From positions 1,054,001 to 1,118,000 of the forward strand of contig NC_021184.1 in NCBI RefSeq assembly GCF_000233715.2: DNA of 64,000 bases, in the 5' to 3' direction. The translations under genes and the position numbers were made by a program. Under the pieces are notes generated by a model. That model ran no database searches and was not told the origin of the DNA. It was given only the letters and a program-made list of their open reading frames with translations. Positions 17,881-26,622 of the stretch are shown here, piece after piece. Position 1 is the stretch's first letter. Each line of letters begins with the position of its first letter. The stretch comes from Desulfoscipio gibsoniae DSM 7213. GTDB taxonomy: Bacteria > Bacillota > Desulfotomaculia > Desulfotomaculales > Desulfallaceae.

Positions 17881-18339
17881 TTGGAAAACATCACCGGGGG
17901 GCTGCCTATGACCACCGCCGTTACCATTGCCGAATTCAGAAAAGACTTGCGCAGATTGATTGACAGTGCATTAACCGGCAGGGAAATTATATGCATGGAC
18001 GCTAAAAGCAGGGATAGACAAACGTGTTCCCTAATTAAAACCAATTTATTACTGGAAATGTTACAAGCCTATATCTTCAAGCCCAAGGTTTTTTATGACC
18101 AAGAAACCAAGACCCATAATATCCATCTGGATGAACTCAAGTTATATGCCTACGCTGATACATTGGAGGAAGCAACAGAACAGATAATTGATTTAGCCAT
18201 TGATTATGCCCGGGATTATATTAATCGCCTTGAATTGTTTTTAAATGTCCCGGACAGGAAATCTCATTATCCGTACGTCATAAGACTGACTCATTGCCAG
18301 AATACGAACGAAGTTAAAAAACTAATCTTCGGGAGTTAA
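17881..18339 (+). CDS. Putative antitoxin with Phd-like N-terminus
   Basis: A 152-aa protein. Residues 10-40 (MTTAVTIAEFRKDLRRLIDSA) look like a Phd/YefM-type dimerisation-DNA-binding segment; the longer C-terminal part is alpha-rich and includes ADTLEEATEQIIDLAIDYARDYI. TTG start seven bases after GGGGTG. The stop overlaps the next ATG (TAATG), coupling it to a HicA-type toxin gene, hence the antitoxin call. The C-terminal domain is unlike classical HicB. Confidence 0.6.
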   Translation: MENITGGLPMTTAVTIAEFRKDLRRLIDSALTGREIICMDAKSRDRQTCSLIKTNLLLEMLQAYIFKPKVFYDQETKTHNIHLDELKLYAYADTLEEATEQIIDLAIDYARDYINRLELFLNVPDRKSHYPYVIRLTHCQNTNEVKKLIFGS

Positions 18340-18584
18340 TGATGGGCACATGTAGTTTCAGGGTATTTATCAAGGTTTGCAAAAAACTGGGCCTCCAAAA
18401 AAGAAAGATGGGCAATCGTTTTGTTTGGGAAGGCATAGACCACAAAGGCCAATATCGTCAAGTATCCATCCATATTCACGCCGAAGGAAGGGACATTCCC
18501 AGCGGAACATTCAATAAAATGGTTAAGGATCTAGGTTTTGAGAGCGAGGAAGAGTTTTTCATGTACAACAAGTTCAATAAATAA
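18339..18584 (+). CDS. HicA-like mRNA interferase toxin
   Basis: An 81-aa protein with the HicA/YcfA layout: an N-terminal helix (FRVFIKVCKKLGLQKRK), a central strand region ending VSIHIHAEGRDIPSGTFNKM with the His and IPSGT motif, and KDLGFESEEEF at the end. HicA proteins are dsRBD-fold ribonucleases that cleave mRNA. The catalytic His is at SIHIHAEG. Co-translated with the upstream antitoxin candidate. Confidence 0.75.
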   Translation: MMGTCSFRVFIKVCKKLGLQKRKMGNRFVWEGIDHKGQYRQVSIHIHAEGRDIPSGTFNKMVKDLGFESEEEFFMYNKFNK

Positions 18585-18833
18585 TAGTGGCCAGTTAATA
18601 GTAACCCGGACATCAATACTTTCCAGTTCACATGTATCCCCCTCTTAACTCCATTTTTTGACTGACTTTCCGGTACCAGAAGCTATCTTAAGTATAAATC
18701 TCTTGGAGAAAAAAAGGGTTATAGAAGGGTTAAAAATGGTTAATAAAAGATTACACACAGGGACCAATCCCGGAGGTAGAATTACTTCTTAACAATAAAA
18801 AGACTAGTTGCTCCCACACTTCGATAGCTTTTT

Positions 18834-18859
18834 TAGGTCCAACAACTATCCGAGTGTTT
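18834..18859. repeat. Diverged half copy of the 57-bp hairpin repeat
   Basis: AGGTCCAACAACTATCCGAG here matches AGGCCCAACAGCTACCCGAG in the full copies at 8942 and 12301 with four changes. It lies in the 412-bp spacer 18585-18996, which otherwise holds no gene and ends with the vapBC promoter. Confidence 0.4.
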
Positions 18860-18932
18860 GGGGAATTTCGGAAGGTCGATTGGGCCTTTCGGAATTTCCT
18901 GGAGCATTAGAAAGGGAAATCTTAAAGATTAG

Positions 18933-18960
18933 TTTTACCTTTGCATATAAAGTGGTAAAA
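18933..18960 (+). promoter_or_regulatory. vapB operator/promoter, copy 1
   Basis: TTTTACC and GGTAAAA form a 7-bp inverted repeat spaced by 14 bp. It also contains a TTTACC -35-like and TAAAAT -10-like pair, so the VapBC complex could repress its own promoter here. Confidence 0.5.
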
Positions 18961-18996
18961 TATTATTACTTAATGCAAAAGCAAGGTGGTGTTTAT

Positions 18997-19248
18997 ATGA
19001 AAACTGCAAAGGTAAGCAATAAGGGACAAATTGTCATACCTTCTGATCTTCGCAAGAAATATGGCATAGAATCTAATTCAACTATCAAAATTACTGAAAT
19101 AGATGGATACATAGCAATTATACCTATACCCGGAGACCCGATTAAGGCCGCAAGAGGCATGCTTCGTGGTGATATGACGGCTGCCCAACATATGTCCGAA
19201 ATTCGAAAAGAAGAGTGGGAGATTGAAAGAAATAAAGAGAGGAAGTAA
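18997..19248 (+). CDS. AbrB-family antitoxin VapB, copy 1
   Basis: An 83-aa SpoVT/AbrB-fold protein: KVSNKGQIVIPSDLRKKYGI and the second strand set TIKITEIDGYIAIIPIP form the swapped-hairpin barrel that binds DNA; the C-terminal tail (MTAAQHMSEIRKEEWEIER) is the toxin-binding helix. ATG with AAGGTGGT upstream. The vapC ATG comes one base after its stop. A 97 percent-like copy is at 62868-63119, differing at only a few residues. Confidence 0.9.
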   Translation: MKTAKVSNKGQIVIPSDLRKKYGIESNSTIKITEIDGYIAIIPIPGDPIKAARGMLRGDMTAAQHMSEIRKEEWEIERNKERK

Positions 19249-19249
19249 A

Positions 19250-19663
19250 ATGGAACGCTATGTTCTGGATAGTTATGCAGTTTTAGCATATGTAAACGAT
19301 GAACCCGGCGCACAGGTTATACAAGACATATTACAATTAGCGCAACAAGAGCAGGTAGTTGTTTATATGAGTTGGATTAATCTGGGTGAAGTGTATTGCC
19401 GCTTGCAACGTTTTTATGACAGGCAGTTAGCCAGAAAATCTATAGAGATTATTAAATCATGGCCTGTCAGCTTTTTAGAAATTGATGAACAGGCCACTTT
19501 GTTGGCAGGTGATATTAAAGCTCGATTCCGCTTGGCTTACGCTGATGCTTTTGCAGCAGCAACAGCAATAAAGAATCAAGGCATGCTGTTAACTGGTGAT
19601 CCGGAATTTAAACGATTAGAAAATGAAGTTATTAAAATCAAATGGTTGCCACCTAATCATTAA
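19250..19663 (+). CDS. PIN-domain toxin VapC, copy 1
   Basis: A 137-aa ribonuclease of the VapC type. Acidic metal ligands are visible: Asp6 in YVLDSYAVLAY, Glu in NLGEVYC, Asp in LAYADAFAAATA and Asp in LLTGDPEFKRLE. ATG preceded by AGAGAGGAAG. Pairs with the preceding VapB. Nearly identical to the copy at 63121-63534. Confidence 0.9.
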   Translation: MERYVLDSYAVLAYVNDEPGAQVIQDILQLAQQEQVVVYMSWINLGEVYCRLQRFYDRQLARKSIEIIKSWPVSFLEIDEQATLLAGDIKARFRLAYADAFAAATAIKNQGMLLTGDPEFKRLENEVIKIKWLPPNH

Positions 19664-19835
19664 AGTCTTGAGCTAACGTTAAAAAATACAAAACGTTTCT
19701 TTTCTACCCTTCCCCCATATCTTGCTGATCTTGGCTCTAAAGTCTAGCTGGTGGGGGAAATTGTTGCAAAACTGTACTATCCCTCCTTTGGGGAAGATCA
19801 ATCTCTTAATTTCTACACTTGATCAGCCCTTGTTC

Positions 19836-20117
19836 CTATTCGAAATTTCGTTTGCCGTGCGTTACCTGGGTAATATAGATGGCTTCCTGCCGTATCTGGT
19901 ACATTATTCTATATGAGCCGTAAATAATCTCACGGGTGTTTTCCTCACCGATTTCCGGCACCATCCGTCCACTTCGGGGAAATTGGGACAGCCTCTCTGT
20001 TGCCATAATTATATCGGCGGTAAATTTGTCGGAATAGTAAACCGAATCCCTGGCAATATAGTCCTTAATTGACTGTAAATCCTGAAAGGCCGGTTTTGTC
20101 CAAAGTACCTTTGTCAT
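19836..20117 (-). CDS. RelE/ParE-family toxin
   Basis: A 93-aa protein with the ParE/RelE pattern: KVLWTKPAFQDLQSIKDYIA, then RLSQFPRSGRMVPEI, REIIYGSYRIMYQI and a final VTHGKRNFE. RelE members cleave mRNA on the ribosome while ParE members poison gyrase; sequence alone does not decide. It overlaps the antitoxin stop by four bases. Confidence 0.88.
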   Translation of the reverse strand: MTKVLWTKPAFQDLQSIKDYIARDSVYYSDKFTADIIMATERLSQFPRSGRMVPEIGEENTREIIYGSYRIMYQIRQEAIYITQVTHGKRNFE

Positions 20118-20290
20118 TGCTGCCTGAGAAGTAAGCCTTTCACTCGATCCACCGTGAGAACATCTCCTTTTTCAATGGCAGCCATGGCATTTTTATGTTT
20201 CTGTAGGATATACAATTCATACATAATATCTTCCAGCGTGGCAGTTTCCGGTAATCTGTTGATAAGATTGATAACCTCTTGTTTTATCAT
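20114..20290 (-). CDS. Antitoxin partner of the ParE/RelE toxin
   Basis: A 58-aa protein, mostly helical (KQEVINLINRLPETATLEDI and YELYILQKHKNAMAAIEKGD), matching small antitoxins found upstream of ParE genes. The ATG at 20290 has GAGGTGG upstream and is preferred over a start 15 codons earlier. A TACAAT -10 element lies just before. Confidence 0.8.
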   Translation of the reverse strand: MIKQEVINLINRLPETATLEDIMYELYILQKHKNAMAAIEKGDVLTVDRVKGLLLRQQ

Positions 20291-20335
20291 AAATTTCACC
20301 ACCTCAAAAATATTGTACCACAAATTTACACTCAT

Positions 20336-20690
20336 AAACTTAAAACCATGGAGAAGTCGGAACCCCCCGGGAATTTTTTTTCTGCGAGGGGAAAGCAGAA
20401 GTGGCTAAGAGAAAAGGTCATCTTCGCCCTTAAACAATAGATGGGGGATCATAGAATGAAAGTACATGTGCCGTTGTCTATTGGGCAGGATATCCGGATA
20501 AGCAGAACATCATAAGAGGAACTGTGGCTGATATAGGACAAAAAATTTCAGAAGATGGAGAAAAAAAATGGGGCTTCTGTTCATCGGTCGTTTTCTTAAT
20601 GGAAAACCTTACAGGGCAGCTATGAAATTGCAGTAGTAGCTTTGATTTATGGAAAATGGTTTACATTTATGATAATATAAAAGCGCCGTA
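20336..20690. other. Spacer upstream of the biotin operon
   Basis: No intact gene. One frame around 20478-20620 encodes a protein-like stretch (AGYPDKQNIIRGTVADIG) without a start, probably a remnant. Confidence 0.3.
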
Positions 20691-20743
20691 TTGTTAACCA
20701 TGATTTTTTAAAAAGTTTACAATCTGCTTTTTTTGTGTAATAA
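20691..20743 (+). promoter_or_regulatory. BirA operator and bio promoter
   Basis: TTGTTAACC (20691-20699) and AGTTTACAA (20714-20722) form the two half-sites of a biotin-repressor box with exactly 14 bp between them. TTTACA (20716-20721) and TAATAA (20738-20743) form an overlapping promoter. Biotinyl-AMP-loaded BirA bound here would block transcription of bioBDA. The bioB ATG is 117 bp downstream. Confidence 0.8.
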
Positions 20744-20859
20744 TTGTTTTTGCAAATTTGCATGATAGGGCTTGCAAGCAATAGATGATGGGTGCAGGCT
20801 GAAGTAAAACGTTTGATTACCATGATAAAACAAATAAATTGAAAAGAGAGATCTGAACC

Positions 20860-21831
20860 ATGTTAAGGTTGGAAGAAATCAAAAATAAGATACTTGCCGG
20901 TACATTAATTTCAAAGGACGAAGCTTTGGCAATATGCGAAGCGCCACTTCATGAACTCTGCACAGCAGCAAACGCAATTCGGGAGCATTTTTGCGGAAAT
21001 ACTTTTGACATATGCACCATTATCAACGGCAAAAGCGGAAAATGCTTTGAAAACTGTAAGTATTGCGCGCAGTCCTCTTTTTACCAAACTGCGACGGAGG
21101 AATATACGTTGCTTGGCACGGACGTTATCGTGGAGCGGGCAAAATACAACCAGGACCGTGGTGTTCTGCGGTATTCTATCGTAACGTCCGGCAAAAGATT
21201 GTCAGATACTGAGGTAGATCAGATGTGTGACAGCATCCGTGCCATTCGCAAAATATCTAACATTGCTATTTGTGCCTCTTTTGGGCTTTTGGATGAAACG
21301 CAGTTTGCAAAGTTAAAAGCAGCGGGTGTTGCAAGAATCCACAACAACCTTGAAACATCACGCAGAAACTTTCCCAATGTTTGCACAACCCATACTTACG
21401 ACGATAAAGTTGCTGCAATATGTGCAGCACAGCGGGTAGGGTTAAATGTTTGCAGCGGTGGGATTATGGGGATTGGTGAGACTATGGAAGATAGAATCGA
21501 CATGGCGTTGAATCTTCGTGAACTGGCTGTCCGGTCCATCCCTGTCAACATGCTTAACCCCATTCCGGGTACGCCCTATGAAAACAACAGACTATTAACT
21601 AACGAAGAAATGTGCCGCATTGTTGCGGTGTTCCGTTTCTTAATACCCAATGCATCTATTCGACTTGCAGGCGGAAGAGGACTTCTTTCTGATAAAGGGA
21701 GGCAGTGCTTTTTATCTGGCGCCAATGCAGCGATTTCCGGCGATATGCTGACGACGGCAGGTATTACCATTGAGCAAGACATGAAGATGTTAGATGAATT
21801 GGGATATAAGGCTGTGTTGTGGAATGAGTAA
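20860..21831 (+). CDS. bioB: Biotin synthase
   Basis: A 323-aa radical SAM enzyme that inserts sulfur into dethiobiotin. The SAM cluster motif is Cys62-x3-Cys66-x2-Cys69 (GKCFENCKYCAQS), and the auxiliary [2Fe-2S] ligands are expected at later cysteines such as NIAICASFG and NVCSGGIMGIGE. Other conserved motifs are YNHNLETS-like (RIHNNLETS) and RLAGGRG. Full length for the family. GAGAG ribosome site. Its stop overlaps the bioD start (ATGAGTAA). Confidence 0.97.
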   Translation: MLRLEEIKNKILAGTLISKDEALAICEAPLHELCTAANAIREHFCGNTFDICTIINGKSGKCFENCKYCAQSSFYQTATEEYTLLGTDVIVERAKYNQDRGVLRYSIVTSGKRLSDTEVDQMCDSIRAIRKISNIAICASFGLLDETQFAKLKAAGVARIHNNLETSRRNFPNVCTTHTYDDKVAAICAAQRVGLNVCSGGIMGIGETMEDRIDMALNLRELAVRSIPVNMLNPIPGTPYENNRLLTNEEMCRIVAVFRFLIPNASIRLAGGRGLLSDKGRQCFLSGANAAISGDMLTTAGITIEQDMKMLDELGYKAVLWNE

Positions 21832-22507
21832 AGGTCTTTTTGTCACAGCAACCGGTACGGATGTAGGCAAGACATTTGTGACTGCACTTATCGTTAAAAA
21901 ACTGCGTGATGCAGGATACAACGCGGGTTATTATAAGGCTGTACTAAGTGGGGCGGAGAAAAAGGAAAATGGACTTCATGCCGGTGATGCCGATTACGTA
22001 AGCCGGGTCGCGCGCATTGACGAGAACATGAAAAACCTTGTTACTTATGTCTACGAAAATGCCGTTTCCCCGCACTTGGCAGCACAAATTGAGGGAAATC
22101 CTGTGGAGATGCATGTTGTAAAAGCAGCATATGAAAAAGCAGCATCCCGGTACGACTATTTGACAATGGAAGGCAGCGGGGGTATTATGTGCCCTATTCG
22201 CTCCGACAGTACGTCACAAATTTTTCTTGAAGATATTATCAAAGAGTTAAACCTAACCACTATCCTTGTTGCCGATGCAGGACTTGGCACGATCAATTCT
22301 GTTGTACTTTCAGTGGAATATATGAACCACCGCAATATTCCAGTGAAAGGGATTATCTTCAATCATTTCCACGAAGGTAACGTGATGGAATTAGACAACA
22401 AGAAAATGGTTGAGGAGATTACAGGGATCCCTGTGATTGCCTTGGTGAAAGAAAACGATACAGAAATAAATATTGATGCGGACATTCTTGCCGCATTATA
22501 TGAATAG
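21824..22507 (+). CDS. bioD: Dethiobiotin synthetase
   Basis: A 227-aa ATP-dependent carboxylase that closes the ureido ring from diaminopelargonate. The P-loop is GTDVGKT (11-17); Lys in YYKAVLSG and the EGSGGIMCPI loop are the active-site elements. The ATG at 21824 gives the family N-terminus SKGLFVTATGTDVG; an ATG ten codons earlier lies inside bioB. Translationally coupled to bioB and followed after 10 bp by bioA. Confidence 0.95.
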   Translation: MSKGLFVTATGTDVGKTFVTALIVKKLRDAGYNAGYYKAVLSGAEKKENGLHAGDADYVSRVARIDENMKNLVTYVYENAVSPHLAAQIEGNPVEMHVVKAAYEKAASRYDYLTMEGSGGIMCPIRSDSTSQIFLEDIIKELNLTTILVADAGLGTINSVVLSVEYMNHRNIPVKGIIFNHFHEGNVMELDNKKMVEEITGIPVIALVKENDTEINIDADILAALYE

Positions 22508-22517
22508 GTGGTTGGAA

Positions 22518-23860
22518 ATGAATTTAGTTGAAAAGGACTTGCAATATATCTGGCATCCTTGTTCTCAGATGAAAGATTATGAGGAACTAAAGCCAATTAT
22601 CATCGACCACGGTAAGGGTGTTTATTTGTATGATAAAAACGGCAAAGAATACATTGACATTGTTAGTTCATGGTGGTGTAATCTGCTGGGACACTGTAAC
22701 CCAAAGATCAATGAATTTATCAAAATTCAGTTAGATAAGCTGGAACACGTGATTTTTGCAAACTTTTCCCACGAGCCGGCAATCACTCTGTGCGAACAGC
22801 TTATGGGCATTATTCCAAAGGGACTTCCCAAGTTCAACTTTTCAGACAATGGCTCTGCGGCCGTGGAATGTGCACTGAAGATGAGTTTTCAGTATCAATA
22901 CCAAACAGGTCATATGCAAAAGACAAAATTTATGTGTTTGTCTGAGGGCTATCACGGCGAAACCATTGGTGCTTTGTCGGTAGGCAGCATGGATTTGTAT
23001 GCAAAAATATATAAACCTATGCTGATGGATACTATCCGCATAGAGGCTCCGGACTGTTATCGCTGCTCTTATGATAAATCCCGAGACAATTGCAATTGTG
23101 AATGCTTTGAACACGCTGAAAAGGCATTTGCTGAATATGGAGAAGAAACTTATGCTATGATTGTTGAGCCGCTTTTGCAAGGTAGTGCCGGTATGCGAAT
23201 TTATCCGGCGCTGTATCTTAAAAAGCTTCGGGCACTTTGCAATCAATATGGTGTTTTGCTGATAGCGGATGAAATTGCGACGGGATTTGGCAGAACAGGT
23301 AAGATGTTTGCTTTTGACCATGCTGGTATCAGTCCTGATATTATGTGTATTTCGAAAGGGCTTACCGGTGGCTATATGCCAATGGCGATTACAATCACAA
23401 CTGATGAAATATACGATGCGTTTTATGCAGATTACTCTGAAGGTAAAGCTTTTATGCACAGCCATACATATAGTGGCAATCCCCTTGGTTGTTCAGCCGC
23501 GCTCGCTGTCCAGAAAATTCTTCGTGAAGATAATATTATTGAAACGGCAGTAACTCGTGCCAAGCATTTAACTAATCAGCTAAATCAAACACTGCTTGAC
23601 CACCCGAACGTGGTGAAATTCGCCACATAGGCCTCATTAATGCTATAGAATTGGTTGCCGATAAGCATACCAAAACAGGCTTTGATAACAACCTTAGAAT
23701 GGGATATCAAATTTACAAAAAGGCACTTGCAAACGGTTTGATTTTAAGACCGCTTGGTAACGTGTTGTATTTTAACCCTCCACTTATCATAAACGAAGAG
23801 GAAATTGATAAAGCAGTGGATATTTGTGCAAGCTCTATTTCAGTGATTATTGATAGATAG
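22518..23860 (+). pseudogene. bioA: DAPA aminotransferase BioA, single frameshift
   Basis: The sequence is full length for adenosylmethionine-8-amino-7-oxononanoate aminotransferase. It has IWHPCSQMKDYE, the substrate motif SWWCNLLGH, the PLP-binding region IADEIATGFGRTG and the Schiff-base Lys in CISKGLTGGY. After the codons for DHPNV a G is missing from what should read GTG-GGT-GAA (around 23612), ending frame 1 at a TAG at 23628-23630. The correct continuation (EIRHIGLINAIELVADKHTKTG ... IDRstop) is intact in the next frame to 23860. It is either a recent inactivating mutation or a base missed in sequencing. Confidence 0.9.
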
Positions 23861-23889
23861 TGCAATTTCACTATATAATGCGAACGTTT

Positions 23890-24075
23890 GATCAGAGCAC
23901 CGGTATGGGCATCGGAAAGTTTGGTGCCAATAAATTGAAAAGAGATAGAGACAAAATAACCGATAAAGCCAATCCAGCTCAAGAGCAGCCAATCTTTTTT
24001 TTCTAGTTTGGCAGCTATTTTAGTTTTACGCTGTGCTATTTTTAAAATTGCGTATAATAAAGCAAACGCATACAT
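23890..24075 (-). pseudogene. EamA/DMT transporter N-terminal fragment
   Basis: The minus strand encodes the first helices of a drug/metabolite transporter: YAFALLYAILKIAQRKTK, then KDWLLLSWIGFIGYFVSIS and GTKLSDAHTGALI. The remaining eight or so helices are absent, cut off near the 3' end of bioA. EamA genes often neighbour biotin genes as uptake candidates, so it may be a relic of the same locus (inference). Confidence 0.65.
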
Positions 24076-24077
24076 AG

Positions 24078-24226
24078 GCTACTCCGTAATTGACCATTGG
24101 TACTGGCGGCCATCATGCGGAATAATATTTCCGCTGGTTAATCATGCAGGCGCTGCAGTGGACTATCAGCTTGTAGCTCTCCAGGTCGGAGGGCATCTCG
24201 ATGCCACTGGACCAGTGGAAATCAGT
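24078..24226 (-). pseudogene. HydF C-terminal fragment (copy 2)
   Basis: Same segment of HydF as 8754-8940, more decayed. It encodes EMPSDLESYKLIVHCSACMI, with one cluster Gly-Ala-Cys changed to Ser-Ala-Cys. After a frame change, the true family end VPMVNYGV is still readable at 24078-24101, which copy 1 has lost. The copies align at the nucleotide level, so they come from one gene. Confidence 0.65.
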
Positions 24227-24279
24227 CCAACAACCAATTTTTCAAAAAACTATATTCTTAAAGTGTATTTTTTATTTTA

Positions 24280-24412
24280 TTGAAGGAAATTAGGATTATT
24301 TGGCGAATTAACGAATTAGTAACTAGTGCCAGCATCCTCGTGAATGCTGGCATTTTTTTTTATCGACAAAAGATAAAATTTCCTTCAGGTAGTTTATATA
24401 TTCAATTAATGT
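24280..24412. repeat. Dispersed repeat with hairpin, copy 1
   Basis: About 130 bp similar to 61203-61332: GGAAATTAG, GCGAATTA, AACTAGTGCCAGCAT, TATCG..AAAGA and ATTTCCTTCAGGT in the same order and spacing. It includes a terminator-like stem. The spacer 24227-24607 contains nothing else recognisable. Confidence 0.6.
24328..24360 (+). terminator. Terminator hairpin
   Basis: GCCAGCAT and ATGCTGGC arms around an 8-nt loop, followed by nine T residues. It would end transcripts coming from the bio region. Confidence 0.75.
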
Positions 24413-24607
24413 CTATAATTGGAATTTGATGGTATAATTGATAAGATGCTTGCTGTAAAAGCACAAGAATTTTATTAATATACTCATAAAGGCACTAATA
24501 ATTTGATGGTTATAAGAATAAACAGGAGAGAAATGTAGTGTTTATGGGCAATTATCAAGATTGAACTATTTAAAACTAAGCAAAACTATATTGAAAGGGT
24601 ATAAATA

Positions 24608-24808
24608 ATGGAGAAATCAAAATATAGTGGTATTATACCTCAAAAATTATTAACAGATATAAAAAACGGAAAATGTATTTTGTTTGTAGGGTCAGGATTA
24701 TCTTCTCAAGTCAAGAGAAGTAATGATAAGAATTTAATAAAGGCGGCTTTTAATCCCAAAAGGATGTATATCGGCCCCATCCATTGGGCATCCCTCACAG
24801 CCAGGTAA
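24608..24808 (+). pseudogene. Truncated SIR2-like gene
   Basis: The first 45 residues (KLLTDIKNGKCILFVGSGLS) match the N-terminus of SIR2-domain proteins, where GSGLS is part of the NAD-binding loop. After SNDKN the sequence diverges to an unrelated tail and stops at 66 aa, so the NADase core is absent. SIR2 proteins are common in anti-phage systems, and the position next to Kiwa genes supports a defence relic. Confidence 0.55.
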
Positions 24809-25012
24809 TCATTAAAAGTTTAGATGTTAACGCCTTTCCCCCACGCGTTATTAAATACGCAGGAAAATTACGGGAGCTGCATAAACATGGTCACTTTTGT
24901 TTACGCTGTTTTTTATTTTTTTAATAGCAGAGGAGGAAAATTTTAGTTTTAATAGAATAATCGCTTTATGTTTGTATATGGGGGGTATTTTAAGTTTATT
25001 GGAGGTTAAACA

Positions 25013-25837
25013 ATGACCATTGAAAAATATCGTCACCCCATTCTTTTTTACAGCTTAGCTACAATAATTCCATGGTTATTTTGGTTTGCGGCGGGATATT
25101 TAAGCCATATTACGCCAAGTAGTAACTTCTATGTAACGGTATCTAGCATACTTGCTTTCCTTGGCTTGTTAAGCCCAATGATAATCGCTTTTTCCTTGAT
25201 GCTTCCGGATCAAGAACTGCGTCGTGACCTTTTTAATCGGTTTTTTAGTACTAGGAAGATAAAACCAATTTATCTTTTCTTAACACTTTTTCTGATGCTT
25301 ATAAGTATTCTTCTTGCTCAAGCTATCTCTTTACTTTTTGGCTATAGTGTAGATCAATTTAAGTTGTCCAGTGGCTCATTTACAGCCGGTATATTTTCTG
25401 TATGGTTTATTCTAATAATCGCCCCCATTTTAGAGGAGTTAGCATGGCATACTTATGGTACGGATTGTTTGCGTCAACGCTTTAGTCTTTTCAAGACATC
25501 TTTAATTTTTGCAATCTTTTGGGCTTTTTGGCATTTCCCACTTAGCGGAATAAAAGGGTATTACCATGCTAATTTAGTAGAGTCCTGGATTTATTCCTTG
25601 AATTTTGCTGTCAGTCTAATCCCTTATGTTTTATTGATGAACTGGCTTTATTACAAAACAGACCGAAACATCCTTGTAGCCATTGTGTTTCATATATCAG
25701 CAGGATTTTTCAATGAGATTTTCTTAACACATCCGGATAGCAAAATCATACAAACCATACTTCTCCTAGTTTTTACAGTTTTCATAGTTATTAAGGAACG
25801 TGACTTCTTTTTTAAACGTGATATTCTTTTGGATTAA
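25013..25837 (+). CDS. CPBP-family intramembrane metalloprotease
   Basis: A 274-aa membrane protein with about eight helices. The Abi/CAAX-like catalytic motifs are present: EELAW (Glu141-Glu142), FWAFWHFPL (His174) and a late FHISAGFFNE. ATG with TTGGAGG upstream. CPBP proteases act on prenylated or membrane proteins and also occur in bacteriocin immunity and phage defence. It lies 122 bp upstream of the KwaA gene, on the same strand and in the same AT-rich block. Confidence 0.85.
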   Translation: MTIEKYRHPILFYSLATIIPWLFWFAAGYLSHITPSSNFYVTVSSILAFLGLLSPMIIAFSLMLPDQELRRDLFNRFFSTRKIKPIYLFLTLFLMLISILLAQAISLLFGYSVDQFKLSSGSFTAGIFSVWFILIIAPILEELAWHTYGTDCLRQRFSLFKTSLIFAIFWAFWHFPLSGIKGYYHANLVESWIYSLNFAVSLIPYVLLMNWLYYKTDRNILVAIVFHISAGFFNEIFLTHPDSKIIQTILLLVFTVFIVIKERDFFFKRDILLD

Positions 25838-25959
25838 TCATATTAGAATAAATTCGAATTATTTAAGTAAATTCCAATATGGCTAATAATGCGTCGTTCA
25901 GTAATGTGCTGCCTCGCTGACAGCGACTAATGCAAAATATTGTAAGAAAGGAAAAATCT

Positions 25960-26607
25960 ATGAACGGCAACAGGAAACTTCGTAAATTATTGATTTTACA
26001 ATCCTTTGTGCCGCTAATGTTTCTTCTTTTATTAAAGAATTGTGAATTTAACTTGTTCAATCTTGTTTGTAAATTTTTCATTAGAATTTGGAAACATGAT
26101 TTTTCGGCAATTACAATCGCTATTACTCATGAAAAATTTTTACTTTTAATTGTAGTTGTGGGGTGTTTATTCTGGATATTAAAAGGCATATTAGCCATGT
26201 TTCAATTTCGAAATGTACAGAACTCAAACTTTATTGAGGGAGATAAAATTGTAATCAAAAACTACTCATCTGATGCTGGCTTAATTTTTTTTACTACCTT
26301 TATTGTGCCTCTTGTTTTAGATGATATCGGCGAACTTCGCAATTCCCTTGTATTTATTGGATTGTTAACGATGATTATTGCACTAATGCATAAAACGAAT
26401 CTATACTACCAAAACCCGGTGCTCACAATACTTGGATATAAAACATTTCAATTTTATTTTATTGAAGATAATAATTCAGCTGGAATGAATAATGAGTTAA
26501 TTGGTATTACATACGGAAAAATTGACGAAAGCAAAATTATTAAATATCAATTAGTTGCAGATGATGTCTACCTGATTTATAACAAAACGCAACATCCAAT
26601 ACATTAA
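25960..26607 (+). CDS. kwaA: Kiwa anti-phage membrane protein KwaA
   Basis: A 215-aa protein with four predicted membrane helices (LILQSFVPLMFLLLL, FLLLIVVVGCLFWIL, LIFFTTFIVPLVLDDIG, SLVFIGLLTMIIALM). A cytoplasmic tail contains ILGYKTFQFYFIEDNN and ADDVYLIYNKT. Topology, size and motifs fit KwaA, the membrane sensor of the Kiwa system. The ATG at 25960 has AGAAAGG upstream and is preferred over one ten codons earlier. KwaB follows after 15 bp. Identified by memory of the family and by the partner gene, not by a search. Confidence 0.8.
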   Translation: MNGNRKLRKLLILQSFVPLMFLLLLKNCEFNLFNLVCKFFIRIWKHDFSAITIAITHEKFLLLIVVVGCLFWILKGILAMFQFRNVQNSNFIEGDKIVIKNYSSDAGLIFFTTFIVPLVLDDIGELRNSLVFIGLLTMIIALMHKTNLYYQNPVLTILGYKTFQFYFIEDNNSAGMNNELIGITYGKIDESKIIKYQLVADDVYLIYNKTQHPIH

Positions 26608-26622
26608 AGGAAGATTAGTGAT

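Larger units (their letters stand above)
18882..19677 (+). repeat. vapBC-bearing duplication, copy 1
   Basis: About 790 bp that recurs almost unchanged at 62752-63547. The unit starts about 50 bp before the vapB operator and ends 14 bp after the vapC stop (GTCTTGAGCTAAC). Confidence 0.85.

Noticed and set aside
24608-24808. Intact 66-aa defence protein
   Set aside because: Only the first SIR2 strand-loop is present and the tail is unrelated, so it is a truncated gene.
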